Below the pieces are notes generated by a model. That model was not told where the DNA came from and made no database searches. It was given only the letters and a program-made list of their open reading frames with translations. Below, one piece after another: positions 5,555-6,745 of a stretch of 6,745 nt of DNA. The stretch comes from Acidimicrobiia bacterium (GTDB taxonomy: Bacteria; Actinomycetota; Acidimicrobiia; Acidimicrobiales; Ilumatobacteraceae). A program made the translations under genes and the position numbers. Positions within the stretch are counted from its first letter, which is position 1, and each line of letters begins with the position of its first letter. Where the stretch lies: NCBI GenBank assembly GCA_013821025.1, contig JACDHN010000150.1, positions 1 to 6,745 of the forward strand, read 5' to 3'.

Positions 5555-6745
5555 TGACTGTCCCTCCTGTTGCCGAACAACGTCCGCACACGTGGGAACG
5601 ACCCACGGGTACGGTGCATGACCCGTGGGCGTGGCTCGCCGACCGCAACGACCCGGCGACGGTGGCCTACCTCGAGGCCGAGAACGTCTACGCCGCCACC
5701 TGGTTCGGCGACGACGGCCGTTCGGAGTCGGTGGAGGCCATTTTCGGTGAGATTCGCTCCCGAGTTCAAGAGGACGACCGTTCTGTGCCAGCCCCCGACG
5801 GCGGCTGGTTCTACGTTTCACGCACCCGTGAAGGGGCCGCCTATCCCATCTATTGCCGCGGTCGGCGCTCCGATGACGCTGAGCACCAGGTGTTGCTCGA
5901 TGTCAACCGTGAGGCCGAGGGGCACGAGTTCATGTCGATCGGCGCCTTCGAGCCGACGCCCGATCATCGCTGCTTCGCATGGTCGAGCGACATCAGCGGC
6001 GACGAGAAGTACTTGCTCCGAGTGCGCGACGTCGGCGACGACGACGGTGGTGGTGACGGGTCCGTCGGCGCCGATCACGACGAGGTGGCCGACACGTCGG
6101 CCGCCGGTGTGGCGTGGTCGGCCGACGGTGAGTGGCTGTTCTACTGCAAGCACGACGAACAGATGCGCCCGTTCGAGGTGTGGCGCCACCGGATCGGTAC
6201 GCCGGCCGTCGATGACGTCCTCGTGCTGCGTGAGGACGACGAGCGCTTCTATCTCTCGATCGAGTCGACCCGCAGCGCCGAATGGATCCTGATCACGGCC
6301 GAGAGCCAGAACTCGAGCGAGGTGCAGGTGCTGGAAGCAGGCCGGCCCGACGAGCCACCAACCCTCGTTCGGCCTCGCGGCGACGGCCACGAGTACTACC
6401 TCGATCACTGGGGCGACGTGTTCGTCGTGCTGACCAACGAGGATGCCGAGGACTTCCGGGTCATGACGGCGCCCGTGAACGCACCCGGCGACTGGACCGA
6501 GCTGGTGCCGCACGTGCAGTCGAACCGGATCGTGTCCGTCGTCGCCTTCGAGGGACACCTCGTGCTGCACGAGTGGCATCAGGCCCAGCAGCGGTTGCGA
6601 ATCCTGTTCGCCGACGGGACGGAACGCACGATCGACACCGGCGACGAGCCGCACGCCGTCGACCTCGATTCCAACCACGAGTACGTCACCGATGTACTGC
6701 GCTTGCGCATCCAGTCGCTGACGGCACCGCCCGCGGTGTACGACG
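5554..6745 (+). CDS. ptrB: Oligopeptidase B (S9A prolyl oligopeptidase family), N-terminal propeller part, runs off window
   Basis: An open frame from the ATG at 5554 reaches the window end without a stop (397 codons plus one base). The gene is therefore partial: full proteins are about 700 residues. The enzyme is a cytosolic serine peptidase that cuts short peptides after Arg or Lys. Only the N-terminal extension and the beta-propeller, which gates access to the active site, are present; the Ser-Asp-His triad lies beyond the window. Family signatures are HDPWAWLADRNDPATVAYLE at 22-41, GGWFYVSRTREGAAYPIYCR at about 83-102, a VNREAEGHEFMSIGAFEPTP stretch followed by DHRCFAWSSDISGDEKYLLR, and GVAWSADGEWLFY, a propeller blade motif. 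An acidic Gly/Asp-rich insert (VGDDDGGGDGSVGADHDEVA) interrupts a propeller loop. I favour PtrB over prolyl endopeptidase because of the ISGDEKYLLR and YPIYCR blocks. The ATG has a -10-like element 7 bases upstream. Confidence 0.93.
   Translation, partial: MTVPPVAEQRPHTWERPTGTVHDPWAWLADRNDPATVAYLEAENVYAATWFGDDGRSESVEAIFGEIRSRVQEDDRSVPAPDGGWFYVSRTREGAAYPIYCRGRRSDDAEHQVLLDVNREAEGHEFMSIGAFEPTPDHRCFAWSSDISGDEKYLLRVRDVGDDDGGGDGSVGADHDEVADTSAAGVAWSADGEWLFYCKHDEQMRPFEVWRHRIGTPAVDDVLVLREDDERFYLSIESTRSAEWILITAESQNSSEVQVLEAGRPDEPPTLVRPRGDGHEYYLDHWGDVFVVLTNEDAEDFRVMTAPVNAPGDWTELVPHVQSNRIVSVVAFEGHLVLHEWHQAQQRLRILFADGTERTIDTGDEPHAVDLDSNHEYVTDVLRLRIQSLTAPPAVYD

Noticed and set aside
5818..6678. Minus-strand open frame of 286 codons opposite oligopeptidase B
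   Set aside because: The Val/Gly/His/Asp-rich product has no recognisable motif, and the plus strand encodes clear oligopeptidase B signatures throughout.
1..6745. Search for a defence island, CRISPR array, mobile element, tRNA or toxin-antitoxin pair
   Set aside because: No repeats with regular spacing, transposase, integrase, nuclease or tRNA-like structure could be seen. All long stretches are explained by recognisable metabolic, transport or regulatory genes.

Overview
This window is a piece of GC-rich chromosome, with third codon positions that are nearly all G or C. It looks like an ordinary actinobacterial housekeeping and accessory region. A TIGR03560-like LLM-class flavin oxidoreductase of a type often F420-dependent, a DHA2-type MFS/TetR pair, SUF-type Fe-S assembly and several start codons that appear leaderless (a TANNNT hexamer 7-8 bases upstream) all fit Actinomycetota. 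The style of the ferredoxin and of the small four-cysteine protein makes me think of Acidimicrobiia (Ilumatobacter-like), but that is inference from memory.

Layout. On the left, a minus-strand pair consists of a 14-TM-class MFS drug/proton antiporter (275-1915) and, a few bases after its stop, the N-terminal 88 codons of a small Cys-containing protein that runs off the window at base 1. The MFS gene is divergent from a TetR/AcrR regulator (2010-2579). The 94-bp gap between them holds back-to-back TANNNT elements and a 20-bp imperfect palindrome, the classic arrangement of a self-regulating repressor controlling an efflux pump. The TetR gene converges on sufB (2619-4019, minus) across a 39-bp gap with a hairpin. 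sufB stands alone: no sufC, sufD, sufS or sufU is next to it. Upstream of sufB, a hairpin plus T-rich run appears to terminate a minus-strand ferredoxin gene (4162-4479), so sufB probably has its own promoter. The ferredoxin is divergent from an LLM-class oxidoreductase (4566-5507) across 86 bp containing two copies of the same 9-mer, GTAGCCTGC, one in front of each start codon. Last comes the N-terminal 397 codons of an oligopeptidase B (5554 to the window end), cut off before its catalytic domain.

How the genes may work together. The MFS/TetR pair is a self-contained resistance or export module. SufB (cluster scaffold) and the ferredoxin (cluster protein) are thematically linked but seem to be separate transcription units. 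The ferredoxin and LLM genes share a symmetric divergent promoter region and might be co-expressed redox partners, which is inference. I see no tRNA, rRNA, CRISPR array, insertion sequence, phage gene or obviously novel multi-gene system. The most interesting points are the lone sufB, the mirrored leaderless promoters, the CxxDxxC ferredoxin and the uncharacterised four-cysteine protein coupled to the transporter.
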